DNA of 64,000 bases, taken from NCBI RefSeq assembly GCF_013032505.1, contig NZ_WQCG01000002.1, forward strand, positions 434,001 to 498,000, in the 5' to 3' direction. The DNA is from Ruegeria atlantica (GTDB taxonomy: Bacteria; Pseudomonadota; Alphaproteobacteria; Rhodobacterales; Rhodobacteraceae). This document shows positions 1-8,468 of the stretch, one piece after another. The first letter of the stretch is position 1. Every line of letters begins with the position of its first letter. The position numbers and the translations under genes were made by a program. The notes under the pieces were generated by a model that was not told where the DNA came from, searched no databases, and saw only the letters and a program-made list of their open reading frames with translations.

Positions 1-764
1 ATTGAGCCAATTTCATACCCGGTGCCTTCGCATGGTGCGATAACTTTGATCGGGAACCCCGAAACGGCCTGTTTCACAGCATCATGCATGAAGACAATAC
101 CAATGGTATTCTCGCCACGACCGGCGGCCTTGATGGGTGCTGAACCAGACTTGGTGTACTGATTGATGTTCGAATGCAGGCCTTTCATGAACTCGAAGCC
201 TTCATCCTCGCCAAATATCTGCACCATTGAGGCCAGCGTCGTATAAGCCGTGCCTGACGAGTTCGGGTTCGCCATTTGAACATGGCCCTTGTACTCGGGC
301 TTCAGCAAGTCTTTCCAGCAGGCGGGTTCGGGCAGGTTGTTTGCGGCGACAAGGTCGGCATTGTACCCATATCCAAGCGCACCCGAGTAGATACCGATCG
401 TCTTGTTGCCGGCGCTTTCCGCCTGAGATATCGCCCAATCATGAAGCTGGTCGCGCATTGGCGACATGTATTCCATCGTCAGGCCTTCTTCGGCGGCCTG
501 CAAATGCGGGTCACCCGTGCCACCCCACCAAACGTCACCCTTCGGGTTCGAACTTTCGGCTCGGATTTGTGCAAAGGTTTCGCCTGAGGATTTCCGGGTC
601 ATATTGACGTCGATGCCAGTCGCATCTTCAAAGCTTCGCGCCATGAGCTGGCACCAATCTTCCTGCGCCGAACAATAGAGTGTCAGCTTGTCGGCCTGTG
701 CCGCCGACAATGACGCGGTCAGGGCAATCACCGACCCTACCGCAGTGTATGTCAATTTTCTCAT
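1..764 (-). CDS. ABC transporter periplasmic substrate-binding protein, Fe3+/aminoethylphosphonate-like (3' end outside window)
   Basis: The reverse strand reads open from an ATG at 762-764 to the window edge, about 254 codons. A strong AGGGAGG ribosome site lies just upstream. The first ~24 residues form a signal peptide ending in AQA, and the mature chain begins DKLTLYCSAQEDW. It continues with features of the type-2 periplasmic binding fold seen in Fe(III) and 2-aminoethylphosphonate binding proteins, such as WWGGTGDP and a GALGYGYN segment. The protein would deliver a small ligand to an inner-membrane ABC permease, probably encoded to the left of the window. The ligand cannot be told from the sequence. 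The C-terminus is missing because of the window boundary, not because of damage. Confidence 0.85.
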   Translation of the reverse strand, partial: MRKLTYTAVGSVIALTASLSAAQADKLTLYCSAQEDWCQLMARSFEDATGIDVNMTRKSSGETFAQIRAESSNPKGDVWWGGTGDPHLQAAEEGLTMEYMSPMRDQLHDWAISQAESAGNKTIGIYSGALGYGYNADLVAANNLPEPACWKDLLKPEYKGHVQMANPNSSGTAYTTLASMVQIFGEDEGFEFMKGLHSNINQYTKSGSAPIKAAGRGENTIGIVFMHDAVKQAVSGFPIKVIAPCEGTGYEIGS

Positions 765-852
765 TGTTTCCTCCCTTTGAGCTTTCTACGTCCGAGTTTC
801 CCGGTTCTTTTTGTGCCCTTCCTCATGTAGCCTTTCGAAGCTTCTTCATGAC

Positions 853-882
853 AGTTTGAACTTTCTGATCATCTGTCAAACT
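853..882. promoter_or_regulatory. Inverted repeat in the divergent 765-1241 intergenic region
   Basis: AGTTTGA (853-859) and TCAAACT (876-882) are perfect 7-base inverted arms around a 16-base spacer centred on TGATCA. The element sits about 90 bp upstream of the minus-strand binding-protein gene and 360 bp before the DeoR-type gene. It is a plausible operator. I see nothing else recognisable in the 477-base gap, apart from AT-rich stretches that could hold promoters. Confidence 0.35.
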
Positions 883-1241
883 TTTCAGTAATCGCGACAG
901 GTCTTTTTCTGTTTCGCTTTACTGGCAAAAACCAATGACGCGTCGTGCCCAAGCACATTGAACGCTGCAATCTGATCTGCCGTTTTGCTGCCGCTCATGC
1001 TTTCCCCCAATGCCACACGATCAAATACATGAGGATACTGTCTTATTGGCCAGTTGGCGGATTAAGACGTTTTCCCAATTCCCATTCTGAAATTGATCAG
1101 CCTGTGCATTCTTACTCTGCGCTTTGAAACACTTGGAATCTCTGGAATTCTCACAACCTTCCGTGGGTTATGCAACAAAAATTATTGCAAAATGCCCGAA
1201 AGCCCACAAAGGTAGAGCTCGAAACCTAGTCGGGTCGTCGG

Positions 1242-2051
1242 ATGTCCAAAACCAAAACACGCGGCAAAATGACTGATAAGGGCAAGGGTCGGGTCAAGAA
1301 ATCCGACCGGCGCCAGCAGATATTGCTGGAATTGAAACTGCGCCCGCACGTTCGCATCAACGAGTTGGCCCATCGGTTCAATGTCTCCACTGAGACGGTG
1401 CGCAGGGACTTCGAGGCCCTGTCGAATGACGGCCTTATCGCGCGTGCCCACGGGGGTGCATCAGCTCCGACCCAAGGGCATTATCCAGGTTTGGATGAAC
1501 GAACAAACGCGCAAGTTGATGAATGCGAGCGAATAGGTGTTAGCGCGGCGGAACTGATTCAGGGCGGTGAAACGGTCATGATCGATTCCGGCTCAACCAC
1601 TATCGAGATGGCACGTGCACTGGCCTATATCGGCACCCCATGCACGGTGATTACAAATTCAATTCCCGTGGCGATGACTCTGGGCCAAGGGCCCGTTCAA
1701 ATCCTTTTATGCCCAGGTGAATACTTGGCAGCTGAATCCGCCACGATCGGAACCGAGACGCTTGAGTTTCTATCTCGGTTTAACGTCGACAGGTGCTTGA
1801 TCGGTTCATCGGGTTTCTCGACGGAAGGGCCCTCAGAAACAGTGCGGGGCTTTGCTGCAGTAAAAAGGATGATGCTGACGCGTGCCAAAAAACGGCATCT
1901 TCTTATTGATTCCGGGAAATTCGGCCGCAAAGGTCTGTCTCAAGTGGGAGACCTTTGTAGTTTGGATTCCATTGTCACTGATAAAAAACCAACAGGAGAA
2001 TTGCGTAACGCTATTGAGGGCGCCGAGGTCGATGTTCTCGTCGCAGGGTAG
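1242..2051 (+). CDS. DeoR/GlpR-family transcriptional regulator
   Basis: A 269-residue protein with a basic N-terminus and a DeoR winged helix-turn-helix at about residues 25-75 (RINELAHRFNVSTETVRRDF). A DeoRC ligand-binding domain follows, with MIDSGSTTIEMARAL and ITNSIPVA segments of the sugar-isomerase-like fold. Known members repress carbohydrate or polyol genes and sense phosphorylated sugars. It lies 60 bp upstream of, and parallel to, the transporter operon beginning with the PhnD-like gene, so it is the likely local repressor. An in-frame ATG at 1269 is an alternative start; neither start has a strong ribosome site. Confidence 0.88.
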   Translation: MSKTKTRGKMTDKGKGRVKKSDRRQQILLELKLRPHVRINELAHRFNVSTETVRRDFEALSNDGLIARAHGGASAPTQGHYPGLDERTNAQVDECERIGVSAAELIQGGETVMIDSGSTTIEMARALAYIGTPCTVITNSIPVAMTLGQGPVQILLCPGEYLAAESATIGTETLEFLSRFNVDRCLIGSSGFSTEGPSETVRGFAAVKRMMLTRAKKRHLLIDSGKFGRKGLSQVGDLCSLDSIVTDKKPTGELRNAIEGAEVDVLVAG

Positions 2052-2111
2052 GCATAATTTGACTGATTAACAGCGGATCGAAAAAGTACCGCGCATGACT
2101 GGGAGGAAAAC

Positions 2112-3086
2112 ATGAAGATCGATATCAAACTATTGGTTGGTGCATCTGCAATTGCGCTAATGTCGCTAAGTGGAACGGCGTCGGCGCAGGATTGTCCGCG
2201 CGGTGACTTGGACGAGCGTTTTTGTGACGCCGACGGAGATTTGATCGCGGATATCCCAACAGATCCCTCCGAGCAAATAGATCCTGATACCTTGATCTTT
2301 GCTTATACGCCGGTGGAAGATCCCGCCGTTTACAAAACTGCTTGGTCCGATTTTCTAGAACATTTGAAGGCTGAAACCGGCAAGGACGTCGTCTTTTTTC
2401 CGGTTCAGAACAACGCAGCCCAGATCGAAGCGATGCGTTCAGGGCGTCTGCATATTGCGGGCTTCAACACAGGCTCCAATCCACTGGCGGTAAACTGTGC
2501 GGGGTTCCGGCCATTTACAATTATGGCTTCGAAGGATGGTAACTTCGGATATGAGATGGAAATCATCACTTATCCGGGTTCGGGCATCGAAAAAGTTGAG
2601 GATATTAAGGGCAAGCAACTGGCGTTTACGTCGCCGACATCCAACTCGGGCTTCAAAGCACCCTCGGCAATCCTGAAAAGCGACTTTGATCTTCTGCCGG
2701 AACGTGATTTCGAACCTGTCTACTCGGGTAAGCACGATAATTCGATCCTGGGTGTTGCCAACAAGGATTACCTGGCGGCTTCAATTGCGAACTCGGTAAA
2801 GTCGCGAATGATTTCGCGCGATGTGATCAACGAAGATGACGTCATCACAATCTACAAATCGCAAACTTTCCCAACAACTGGATTTGGCACTGTTTACAAT
2901 CTGACACCCGAGTTGCAGGAGAAAATCCGCAATGCCTTCTTCAGCTTCGACTGGGAGGGCACGACACTTGAGGCTGAGTTTTCAAAGTCGAACGAAGGCC
3001 AATTTCTTGAAATGACCTACCAGGAATTCTGGGACGTCATTCGCAAGATTGATGCAGCAAATGGCGTTTCCTACGCCTGTCAGTGA
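2112..3086 (+). CDS. phnD: PhnD-type phosphonate/phosphate-ester ABC transporter substrate-binding protein
   Basis: 324 residues with a clear signal peptide ending SASAQ and a GGGAGG ribosome site at 2100-2106. The mature protein begins with a short Cys/Asp-rich segment (DCPRGDLDERFCDADGD). It then enters the PhnD fold: FAYTPVEDPA, a sugar-binding-like FFPVQNNAAQIEAMRSGRL segment and FTSPTSNSGFKAPSAIL, the usual anion-binding loop. The family binds phosphonates, phosphite or phosphate esters in the periplasm. It is the first gene of the phnD-C-E-E-HAD operon. No C-P lyase or phosphonatase gene is nearby, so the ligand may be a phosphate ester (inference). Confidence 0.88.
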   Translation: MKIDIKLLVGASAIALMSLSGTASAQDCPRGDLDERFCDADGDLIADIPTDPSEQIDPDTLIFAYTPVEDPAVYKTAWSDFLEHLKAETGKDVVFFPVQNNAAQIEAMRSGRLHIAGFNTGSNPLAVNCAGFRPFTIMASKDGNFGYEMEIITYPGSGIEKVEDIKGKQLAFTSPTSNSGFKAPSAILKSDFDLLPERDFEPVYSGKHDNSILGVANKDYLAASIANSVKSRMISRDVINEDDVITIYKSQTFPTTGFGTVYNLTPELQEKIRNAFFSFDWEGTTLEAEFSKSNEGQFLEMTYQEFWDVIRKIDAANGVSYACQ

Positions 3087-3101
3087 TACTCCAATAATCA
3101 G

Positions 3102-3121
3102 GCGGGCCTCAACGGGCCCGC
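3102..3121 (+). terminator. Stem-loop between phnD and phnC (attenuator)
   Basis: GCGGGCC (3102-3108) pairs with GGCCCGC (3115-3121) around a 6-base loop, directly after the phnD stop. There is no T-run, so it is probably not a strong terminator. Such hairpins after a binding-protein gene commonly protect the upstream mRNA and reduce read-through into the ATPase gene. Confidence 0.5.
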
Positions 3122-3146
3122 TGTCCACCCTAATCTGGGGCAATTC

Positions 3147-3941
3147 ATGCTGCGTCTTCAAAAGCTGACGAAAACATACAAGACCGGGGATCAGGCTTTG
3201 AAAGCTATTGATCTTGAGGTGCCTAAGGGACAGGTTCTTGCGTTGATTGGGCCTTCGGGCGCGGGCAAATCGACCATGATCCGTTGCATAAACCGTTTGG
3301 TTGAACCCACAAGCGGCGGCGTCCTTCTGGATGACGTGGACCTGACCAAGCTCGGCTCAGGTGCGCTGCGGAAAGCACGTCGTGAAATGGGTATGATCTT
3401 TCAGGAATATGCCCTGGTCGAACGCCTGACGGTAATGGAAAACGTTTTGTCCGGCAGGTTGGGTTACGTTGGGTTCTGGCGCAGCTTTCTGCGGCGGTAT
3501 CCCCAGCCAGATGTAGATGAGGCCTTCCGATTGCTTGACCGGGTTGGCCTGTTACACATGGCGGATAAACGGGCAGATGAACTGTCGGGTGGTCAACGCC
3601 AAAGGGTTGGTATTTGCCGCGCCTTGATTCAAAACCCGAAACTGTTGCTGGTTGATGAGCCAACTGCGTCGCTGGACCCAAAGACCAGCCGTCAGATAAT
3701 GCGGCTAATCACTGAGCTGTGTCAGGAGCGCGGATTGGCGGCGATCATCAATATCCATGACGTGGCACTCGCCCAGATGTTTGTTCCTCGCGTCGTCGGT
3801 CTCCGTTTTGGCGAGATTGTATATGATGGCCTTCCAACAGGCCTCACCCCCGAGAAGCTGACCGAAATCTATGGGGAGGAAGACTGGGAAGCGACCATCG
3901 AAAAAGTGGACGAAGATGAAGATGTCGAGGCTGCAGAATGA
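3147..3941 (+). CDS. phnC: PhnC-type ABC transporter ATP-binding protein
   Basis: 264 residues with all ABC ATPase landmarks: Walker [10 protein letters not shown] (~residues 33-41), Q-loop FQEYALV, signature LSGGQRQRV, Walker [13 protein letters not shown] and an H-loop in IINIHDVAL. The ENVLSGRLG stretch before the signature is typical of PhnC. It powers import by the two following permeases. The C-terminus is strongly acidic ([10 protein letters not shown]). Its stop overlaps the start of the first permease by 4 bases (ATGA), showing translational coupling. Confidence 0.92.
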   Translation: MLRLQKLTKTYKTGDQALKAIDLEVPKGQVLALIGPSGAGKSTMIRCINRLVEPTSGGVLLDDVDLTKLGSGALRKARREMGMIFQEYALVERLTVMENVLSGRLGYVGFWRSFLRRYPQPDVDEAFRLLDRVGLLHMADKRADELSGGQRQRVGICRALIQNPKLLLVDEPTASLDPKTSRQIMRLITELCQERGLAAIINIHDVALAQMFVPRVVGLRFGEIVYDGLPTGLTPEKLTEIYGEEDWEATIEKVDEDEDVEAAE

Positions 3942-4753
3942 GCCATCGAGATTTGGACGACATGTTGGGAAAGGGCTGGCGTAAGCCTGCCTTTGTCAAA
4001 AACCCACTGCTCCGGTGGGCATTGTTTCTTGGGTTTTTCGCCTATCTGATAGCGGCTTTCATGACCATCGAAGTTGATTGGGGCCGCGTCTATGAAGGGT
4101 TGGACAGGGGTTGGGCGTTTGTGCTTGCATTTACCAGCCCGGACTTCGTTTCGCGGTGGTCAGACATTTGGAGCGGTCTGCTCGAGAGTATCATTATGAC
4201 CGTGGCTGCGTCGGTCGTGGGTATCGTGATTTCGATCCCAATTGGTCTGGGGGCCGCACGCAATATTGCCCCCTTGCCAATCTACATGATTTGCCGGGGC
4301 ATTGTCGCGATAAGCAGGGCGTTGCAAGAAATCATCGTAGCTATTTTGCTTGTGGCTATCTTCGGCTTTGGTCCTCTGGCAGGGTTTCTAACACTCTCTT
4401 TCGCGACCATTGGGTTTCTCTCAAAACTCTTGGCCGAAGATATCGAGGCGATGGACAAGGTCCAGGCCGAGGCGATCAAGGCCTCCGGGGCACGTTGGCC
4501 GCAATGGATCAATTATGGAGTTCAGCCTCAGGTAATGCCGCGACTTGTAGGGCTTTCTATGTACCGGATCGACATAAATTTCCGAGAAAGCGCAATTCTT
4601 GGCCTCGTGGGCGCTGGCGGTATTGGTGCGACACTGAACACTGCGTTTGATCGCTATGAATACGACACGGCTGCGGCCATTCTGATACTTATCATCGGGA
4701 TCGTCATGGCTCTTGAATACCTTTCGGGAGTTATCCGGGCGAGGGTTCAGTAA
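3938..4753 (+). CDS. phnE: PhnE-type ABC transporter permease (first copy)
   Basis: 271 residues with about six hydrophobic membrane segments. The EAA loop with the PhnE pattern is [20 protein letters not shown], and the segment [18 protein letters not shown] is diagnostic of the PhnE family. It overlaps phnC by 4 bases and the second permease by 1 base. With its partner it would form the transmembrane channel. The N-terminal ~30 residues are a soluble cytoplasmic extension. Confidence 0.9.
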   Translation: MSHRDLDDMLGKGWRKPAFVKNPLLRWALFLGFFAYLIAAFMTIEVDWGRVYEGLDRGWAFVLAFTSPDFVSRWSDIWSGLLESIIMTVAASVVGIVISIPIGLGAARNIAPLPIYMICRGIVAISRALQEIIVAILLVAIFGFGPLAGFLTLSFATIGFLSKLLAEDIEAMDKVQAEAIKASGARWPQWINYGVQPQVMPRLVGLSMYRIDINFRESAILGLVGAGGIGATLNTAFDRYEYDTAAAILILIIGIVMALEYLSGVIRARVQ

Positions 4754-5568
4754 TGCCGGTACTTGAACGCGACGATACGCAAATCTGGCGCCGGCGTACG
4801 ACCGGTCAGAGTTTGGTTCGATGGTTCGGTTGGTTATTGGGCGTAGCGATCTTCGTTTACTGCTGGCAGCTCATCTCGGAGTCGACGACGTGGTTTTTCG
4901 TTTGGGACGCACCGCGCATTGCCAACGATATCTGGACCCGTGCAACGCCTCCGAAATGGGACTACATCACTCAACTGGGCCGCCCGATTTGGGACACCTT
5001 GAACATAGCGACGCTGGGTACAATCATTGCCTTGTTCCTGGCTGTGCCGGTTGCCTTTCTGGCAGCCCGCAACACCACACCCTCAGCCCTATTCATACGG
5101 CCCGTAGCGCTGCTAGTCATTGTCTCGACCCGCTCAATCAACTCGCTGATCTGGGCGCTACTCTTGATTGCAATTATTGGACCTGGCGTCTTTGCCGGTG
5201 TTGTAGCAATCGCCATCCGTTCAATAGGGTTTTGCGCAAAGCTTCTTTATGAAGCCATAGAAGAAATTGATCACACGCAGGTCGAGGCGATCACGGCAAC
5301 CGGTGCGTCGCGCTGGCAGGTCATGGCTTACGGGATCGTTCCGCAAATCCTACCAGCTTTCGCAGGCATTGCTGTCTTCCGTTGGGATATCAACATCCGC
5401 GAATCCACTGTCTTGGGGCTGGTTGGTGCCGGGGGAATAGGGTTGCAACTTTCAGCTTCGCTAAACGTTCTGGCTTGGCCGCAAGTCAGCTTGATACTGA
5501 TCGTAATTTTAGTCGCGGTTATGATCAGTGAATGGGTCTCGGCGAAAGTGCGAGGGGCGATCATTTGA
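4753..5568 (+). CDS. phnE: PhnE-type ABC transporter permease (second copy)
   Basis: 271 residues, the same length as the preceding permease and clearly its paralogue. It carries EAITATGASRWQVMAYGIVP as the EAA loop and [18 protein letters not shown] near the C-terminus. The start is the TAATG overlap with the first permease. Two different PhnE copies are common in marine alphaproteobacteria and are expected to make a heterodimeric channel. The stop TGA is embedded in the TTG start of the phosphatase gene. Confidence 0.9.
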   Translation: MPVLERDDTQIWRRRTTGQSLVRWFGWLLGVAIFVYCWQLISESTTWFFVWDAPRIANDIWTRATPPKWDYITQLGRPIWDTLNIATLGTIIALFLAVPVAFLAARNTTPSALFIRPVALLVIVSTRSINSLIWALLLIAIIGPGVFAGVVAIAIRSIGFCAKLLYEAIEEIDHTQVEAITATGASRWQVMAYGIVPQILPAFAGIAVFRWDINIRESTVLGLVGAGGIGLQLSASLNVLAWPQVSLILIVILVAVMISEWVSAKVRGAII

Positions 5569-6470
5569 CCGATTTCTCAGCGCAAGAGGCGTTTAATGCC
5601 TACGAGGCAGTACGCCACCGCCTTCCGGAAACCATACCTACAGAAGTAAGCTATCGCCAGGTTGAGACACTGGAAGATATAGCTCCTGAGTTCGACGTGT
5701 TCCTTCTCGACGCCTTCGGAGTTCTGAATATCGGTGAAACGGCAATCCCGGACACGCCAGAGCGGGTCAGGTCATTGAAGGCCGCAGGCAAGCGTGTTCT
5801 CGTTGTATCGAATGCTGCGGGATATCCTCACGCCACCCTCTTGGAAAAGTACACTAGGCTTGGATACGACTTCGCGCCGCAGGACGTAATCACGAGTCGG
5901 GCCACGCTACTATCAGAGCTAAGCGATCAAAGTGGGTTGCATTGGGGGTTAATGGCGACACCCAGCGCGGGTCTTCGCGATTTGGAGGCGTTGCAACTCA
6001 CCTATCTGGAGGATGACCCAAAGCCCTACGAAACCGTCGACGGGTTTTTGATGATTGGGTCAGCGGCTTGGACAGAAACGAGACAGGCAATGTTGGAGGC
6101 TGCCTTGCTAGAGCGTCCCCGCCCGGTACTGGTGGGTAATCCTGACATTGTTGCCCCTCGCGAGTACGGATTCTCCAAAGAACCTGGTCTCTTCGCGCAT
6201 CGGTTGGCAGACCGGACAGGTATCACCCCTCAGTTCTTTGGCAAGCCGTTCGGCAACATTTATGATCTTGCCTTCCAACGCCTTGAGCACATCGACAAAT
6301 CCCGAATTTTGATGGTCGGCGACAGCCTGCACACCGACATTCTGGGCGCACATAATGCCGGTGTGGTTTCAGCTCTCATCTCAGGATTTGGGTTTTTCGC
6401 AGGCCATGATGTTGAAGCCGCGATCGAGAAGGCAGGGATCGTACCGAACTTTGTCGTTTCCCGCCCCTGA
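5565..6470 (+). CDS. HAD-superfamily class IIA hydrolase (NagD-like phosphatase)
   Basis: About 301 residues from a TTG start at 5565, chosen because a GAGGGG ribosome site precedes it and the TTGA overlap couples it to the permease. The frame is also open from 5532. Motif I appears as FLLDAFGVLN, motif II as VSNAAG, and motif IV as MVGDSLHTDILGAHNAG, with the Gly-Lys stretch FFGKPFGNIY before it. This is the class IIA HAD arrangement with a C2 cap. The family removes phosphate from small organic phosphates. As last gene of the transporter operon it probably dephosphorylates the imported compound (inference). The second Asp of motif I (DxD) is absent: the motif reads DAF. Confidence 0.85.
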   Translation: MTDFSAQEAFNAYEAVRHRLPETIPTEVSYRQVETLEDIAPEFDVFLLDAFGVLNIGETAIPDTPERVRSLKAAGKRVLVVSNAAGYPHATLLEKYTRLGYDFAPQDVITSRATLLSELSDQSGLHWGLMATPSAGLRDLEALQLTYLEDDPKPYETVDGFLMIGSAAWTETRQAMLEAALLERPRPVLVGNPDIVAPREYGFSKEPGLFAHRLADRTGITPQFFGKPFGNIYDLAFQRLEHIDKSRILMVGDSLHTDILGAHNAGVVSALISGFGFFAGHDVEAAIEKAGIVPNFVVSRP

Positions 6471-6626
6471 GTTCAGAGCGTTCCTTTCGATTGATATTCT
6501 GTCTAACTGGAATGCCAAGTATGTCAGCGCCACTAAAACTTTGAAAGTGGGAATGTCGCGCCACACACGAATGGCAGCGCTGGAGAACCCGTTCAAAGCC
6601 CGTTGCGAAAGCCGCACCTAGTTGGA

Positions 6627-6983
6627 TTACGCGGCGACGCAAATCTTGTTCCTGTCCAGATCCCTGACATAGGCAGAAAAGCGTGGCCCGCGTTGCTTCG
6701 GTTCGCCTTCGCACGCTCCGCCAAGCGCAATAGCCAAGGAGTGTAGTCTTTCCACTTCTTCGTTTGATCCGACGCTAAAACCCACCATGGTTCCATTACC
6801 AAACGTTGCGGGGTTCTCGTCAAATGGGATCGCGGCAGCGAAGGCAAAATCTGGTCCTAGCCAGTATGTCATTCTGTCCGTCGGCGAGACGCGCTCTAAG
6901 CCTGATTGCGCGAAGAGCTTGTCGTAGAAGCGCGTCGCCGTGGCCATGTTGTTTGTCCCGACGACAAAGTAGTTCATTTGCAT
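6627..6983 (-). CDS. VOC (glyoxalase/bleomycin-resistance fold) protein, cytoplasmic
   Basis: 118 residues, a single vicinal-oxygen-chelate domain: NYFVVGTNNMATATRFYDKLF at the start and a C-terminal YVRDLDRNKICVAA matching the usual D-P-x-G-N-x strand, with changes. A second VOC gene follows closely upstream on the same strand. Metal-ligand positions are not clearly preserved (no N-terminal His), so it may be a binding protein, not an enzyme. It converges with the HAD gene. Confidence 0.7.
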   Translation of the reverse strand: MQMNYFVVGTNNMATATRFYDKLFAQSGLERVSPTDRMTYWLGPDFAFAAAIPFDENPATFGNGTMVGFSVGSNEEVERLHSLAIALGGACEGEPKQRGPRFSAYVRDLDRNKICVAA

Positions 6984-7022
6984 GGTGCATGTCCTTTGAG
7001 TTTAGGATTAGTAATGGGCGCG

Positions 7023-7460
7023 TCACTGATCAGTTAGTTTGAAGAACTCGATCAACTGGCCATTGGGGTCCGTTATCTTGAGCAAATGGATCCCCGACTC
7101 TTCGATGATTTCAGGCGCGGCAATGCCGGTGGCGGTGGCGCGGGCGCGCAACTCTTCAAGGTCGGTAGCTTGCAGGTAAGGGACCGCACCTAAGCCTGGC
7201 TCAGATCCCGGCGCATACTTCTTCCGCGAAACAACCGCGAACCAGCCGCCTGCTACGTCGAACGCCACGAAATCCGGAAGCCCGACTACTGGGGCACTGT
7301 CGAACAGCTTACGGTAGAAGGCCACGGACCCCTCCATGTCGTCGGTCGCAACATAGGCCCCCATGGCTACGATTGGTGCGAGGACTCTTGGCTCCGCCGT
7401 TTCGGCGAAGAGTGTTGTGGGCAGGAACGCGGCAAGTGCTAGGGCAGTGAAACGTCTCAT
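7023..7460 (-). CDS. VOC-fold protein with signal peptide
   Basis: 145 residues. A standard signal peptide (MRRFTALALAAFLPTTLFA) precedes a single VOC domain: MGAYVATDDMEGSVAFYRKLF, then a C-terminal LLKITDPNGQLIEFF strand containing the DPNG turn and a Glu ligand position. A periplasmic VOC protein is unusual because most are cytoplasmic. It lies 39 bp upstream of the smaller VOC gene on the same strand and is divergent from the YafY-type regulator, which probably controls both. Confidence 0.75.
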   Translation of the reverse strand: MRRFTALALAAFLPTTLFAETAEPRVLAPIVAMGAYVATDDMEGSVAFYRKLFDSAPVVGLPDFVAFDVAGGWFAVVSRKKYAPGSEPGLGAVPYLQATDLEELRARATATGIAAPEIIEESGIHLLKITDPNGQLIEFFKLTDQ

Positions 7461-7504
7461 GATTTGATGTCCTTTGTGGTGTTCTTCGTGCTTCTACCTC
7501 GCCT

Positions 7505-7539
7505 ATGCTGACAGCGTGTTGTCAGCATGGTGTCAGTAT
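7505..7539. promoter_or_regulatory. Palindromic operator with an extra half-site between the VOC pair and the YafY-type regulator
   Basis: ATGCTGACA (7505-7513) and TGTCAGCAT (7520-7528) are perfect 9-base inverted arms around a 6-base spacer. A third half-site, TGTCAGTAT (7531-7539), repeats the right arm 11 bases downstream, one helical turn. The element lies between divergent genes, 26 bp before the regulator start. It is most likely bound by that regulator. Confidence 0.7.
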
Positions 7540-7565
7540 GATTTGTGTCATTGAAGGGAGATCAC

Positions 7566-8270
7566 ATGCGGCGCGGCGACAGGCTATTTGAAATCATCGA
7601 AATTCTGAGACGTGCCAAAGGGCCGATCTCTGCCCAGTCAATTGGTGAAGAATTGGGCGTGACAAAACGAACGGTTTACCGCGATGTTGCTGCGCTGATC
7701 GGGCAGGGCGTGCCTATCAACGGCGAGGCCGGGGTCGGCTATGTGTTGGAACCCGGCTTTCATATGCCACCACTGATGTTGACCCCCGACGAAATCGAAG
7801 CCGTAACGCTCGGAGCTTTGTGGGTCCAAACCCGAGGTGAGCCCGAACTTGCATTGGCGGCTGAGAAGCTGATCACCAAACTGGAAGCCGTCACACCGGA
7901 TAAATACCGGACGTCCTTTCTTCACCCGGCCGTAACAGTCGCGCCCGTCGTTCAGCCAGATGAAGTGCTCGGTGCAGCCGCTATACGTCTGGCCATTCGG
8001 CACCGTAAGAAGATTTCTCTAACCTATTCAGACCACTCAGACCGGAAGACCAGTCGGGTGATCTGGCCCATACTTCTGGGATACCGGGACACCAGCCGCA
8101 TCATCGCCGGCTGGTGCGAGTTGCGCGGCGGATTTCGCTACTTTCGAACCGAACGGATCATCAAGGCCGATGTGCTTGAGGAGTGCATTCCCCGGCGAAT
8201 GGATCTTCTTCGCGCAGAGTGGCGCAGCTCGACGGACGCGGAAAGGAAGCGTTATGAAGAGGCGACATGA
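7566..8270 (+). CDS. YafY-family HTH/WYL-type transcriptional regulator
   Basis: 234 residues from the ATG at 7566, which has a GAAGGGAG ribosome site; an upstream in-frame start at 7545 would overlap that site. The N-terminal HTH-11 domain has SAQSIGEELGVTKRTVYRDV at about residues 21-40. A linker (GVGYVLEPGFHMPPLMLTPDE) leads to a C-terminal WYL-like ligand domain ending FRYFRTERI. Such proteins sense small ligands or nucleotides. It faces the two VOC genes across the 7505-7539 palindrome, so auto-regulation and control of those genes is expected. Confidence 0.88.
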   Translation: MRRGDRLFEIIEILRRAKGPISAQSIGEELGVTKRTVYRDVAALIGQGVPINGEAGVGYVLEPGFHMPPLMLTPDEIEAVTLGALWVQTRGEPELALAAEKLITKLEAVTPDKYRTSFLHPAVTVAPVVQPDEVLGAAAIRLAIRHRKKISLTYSDHSDRKTSRVIWPILLGYRDTSRIIAGWCELRGGFRYFRTERIIKADVLEECIPRRMDLLRAEWRSSTDAERKRYEEAT

Positions 8271-8468
8271 GACGGGATTTTGCAAAGTTATTCAAAGGCT
8301 GCTTTGGGAAAGCTAAAATGAAACAGCGCGTTATTTGAGCCACGCCCGGAATGCGCGACAGTTGATTTTCGCATAACAGGGCAGGGGCCCATGCCGCGTC
8401 AGTTCCGAAGTCTGCACCAGGCTCATTCCATGTGATGCAGCATTTTGAACCAATGACCGCTTTGTTTG

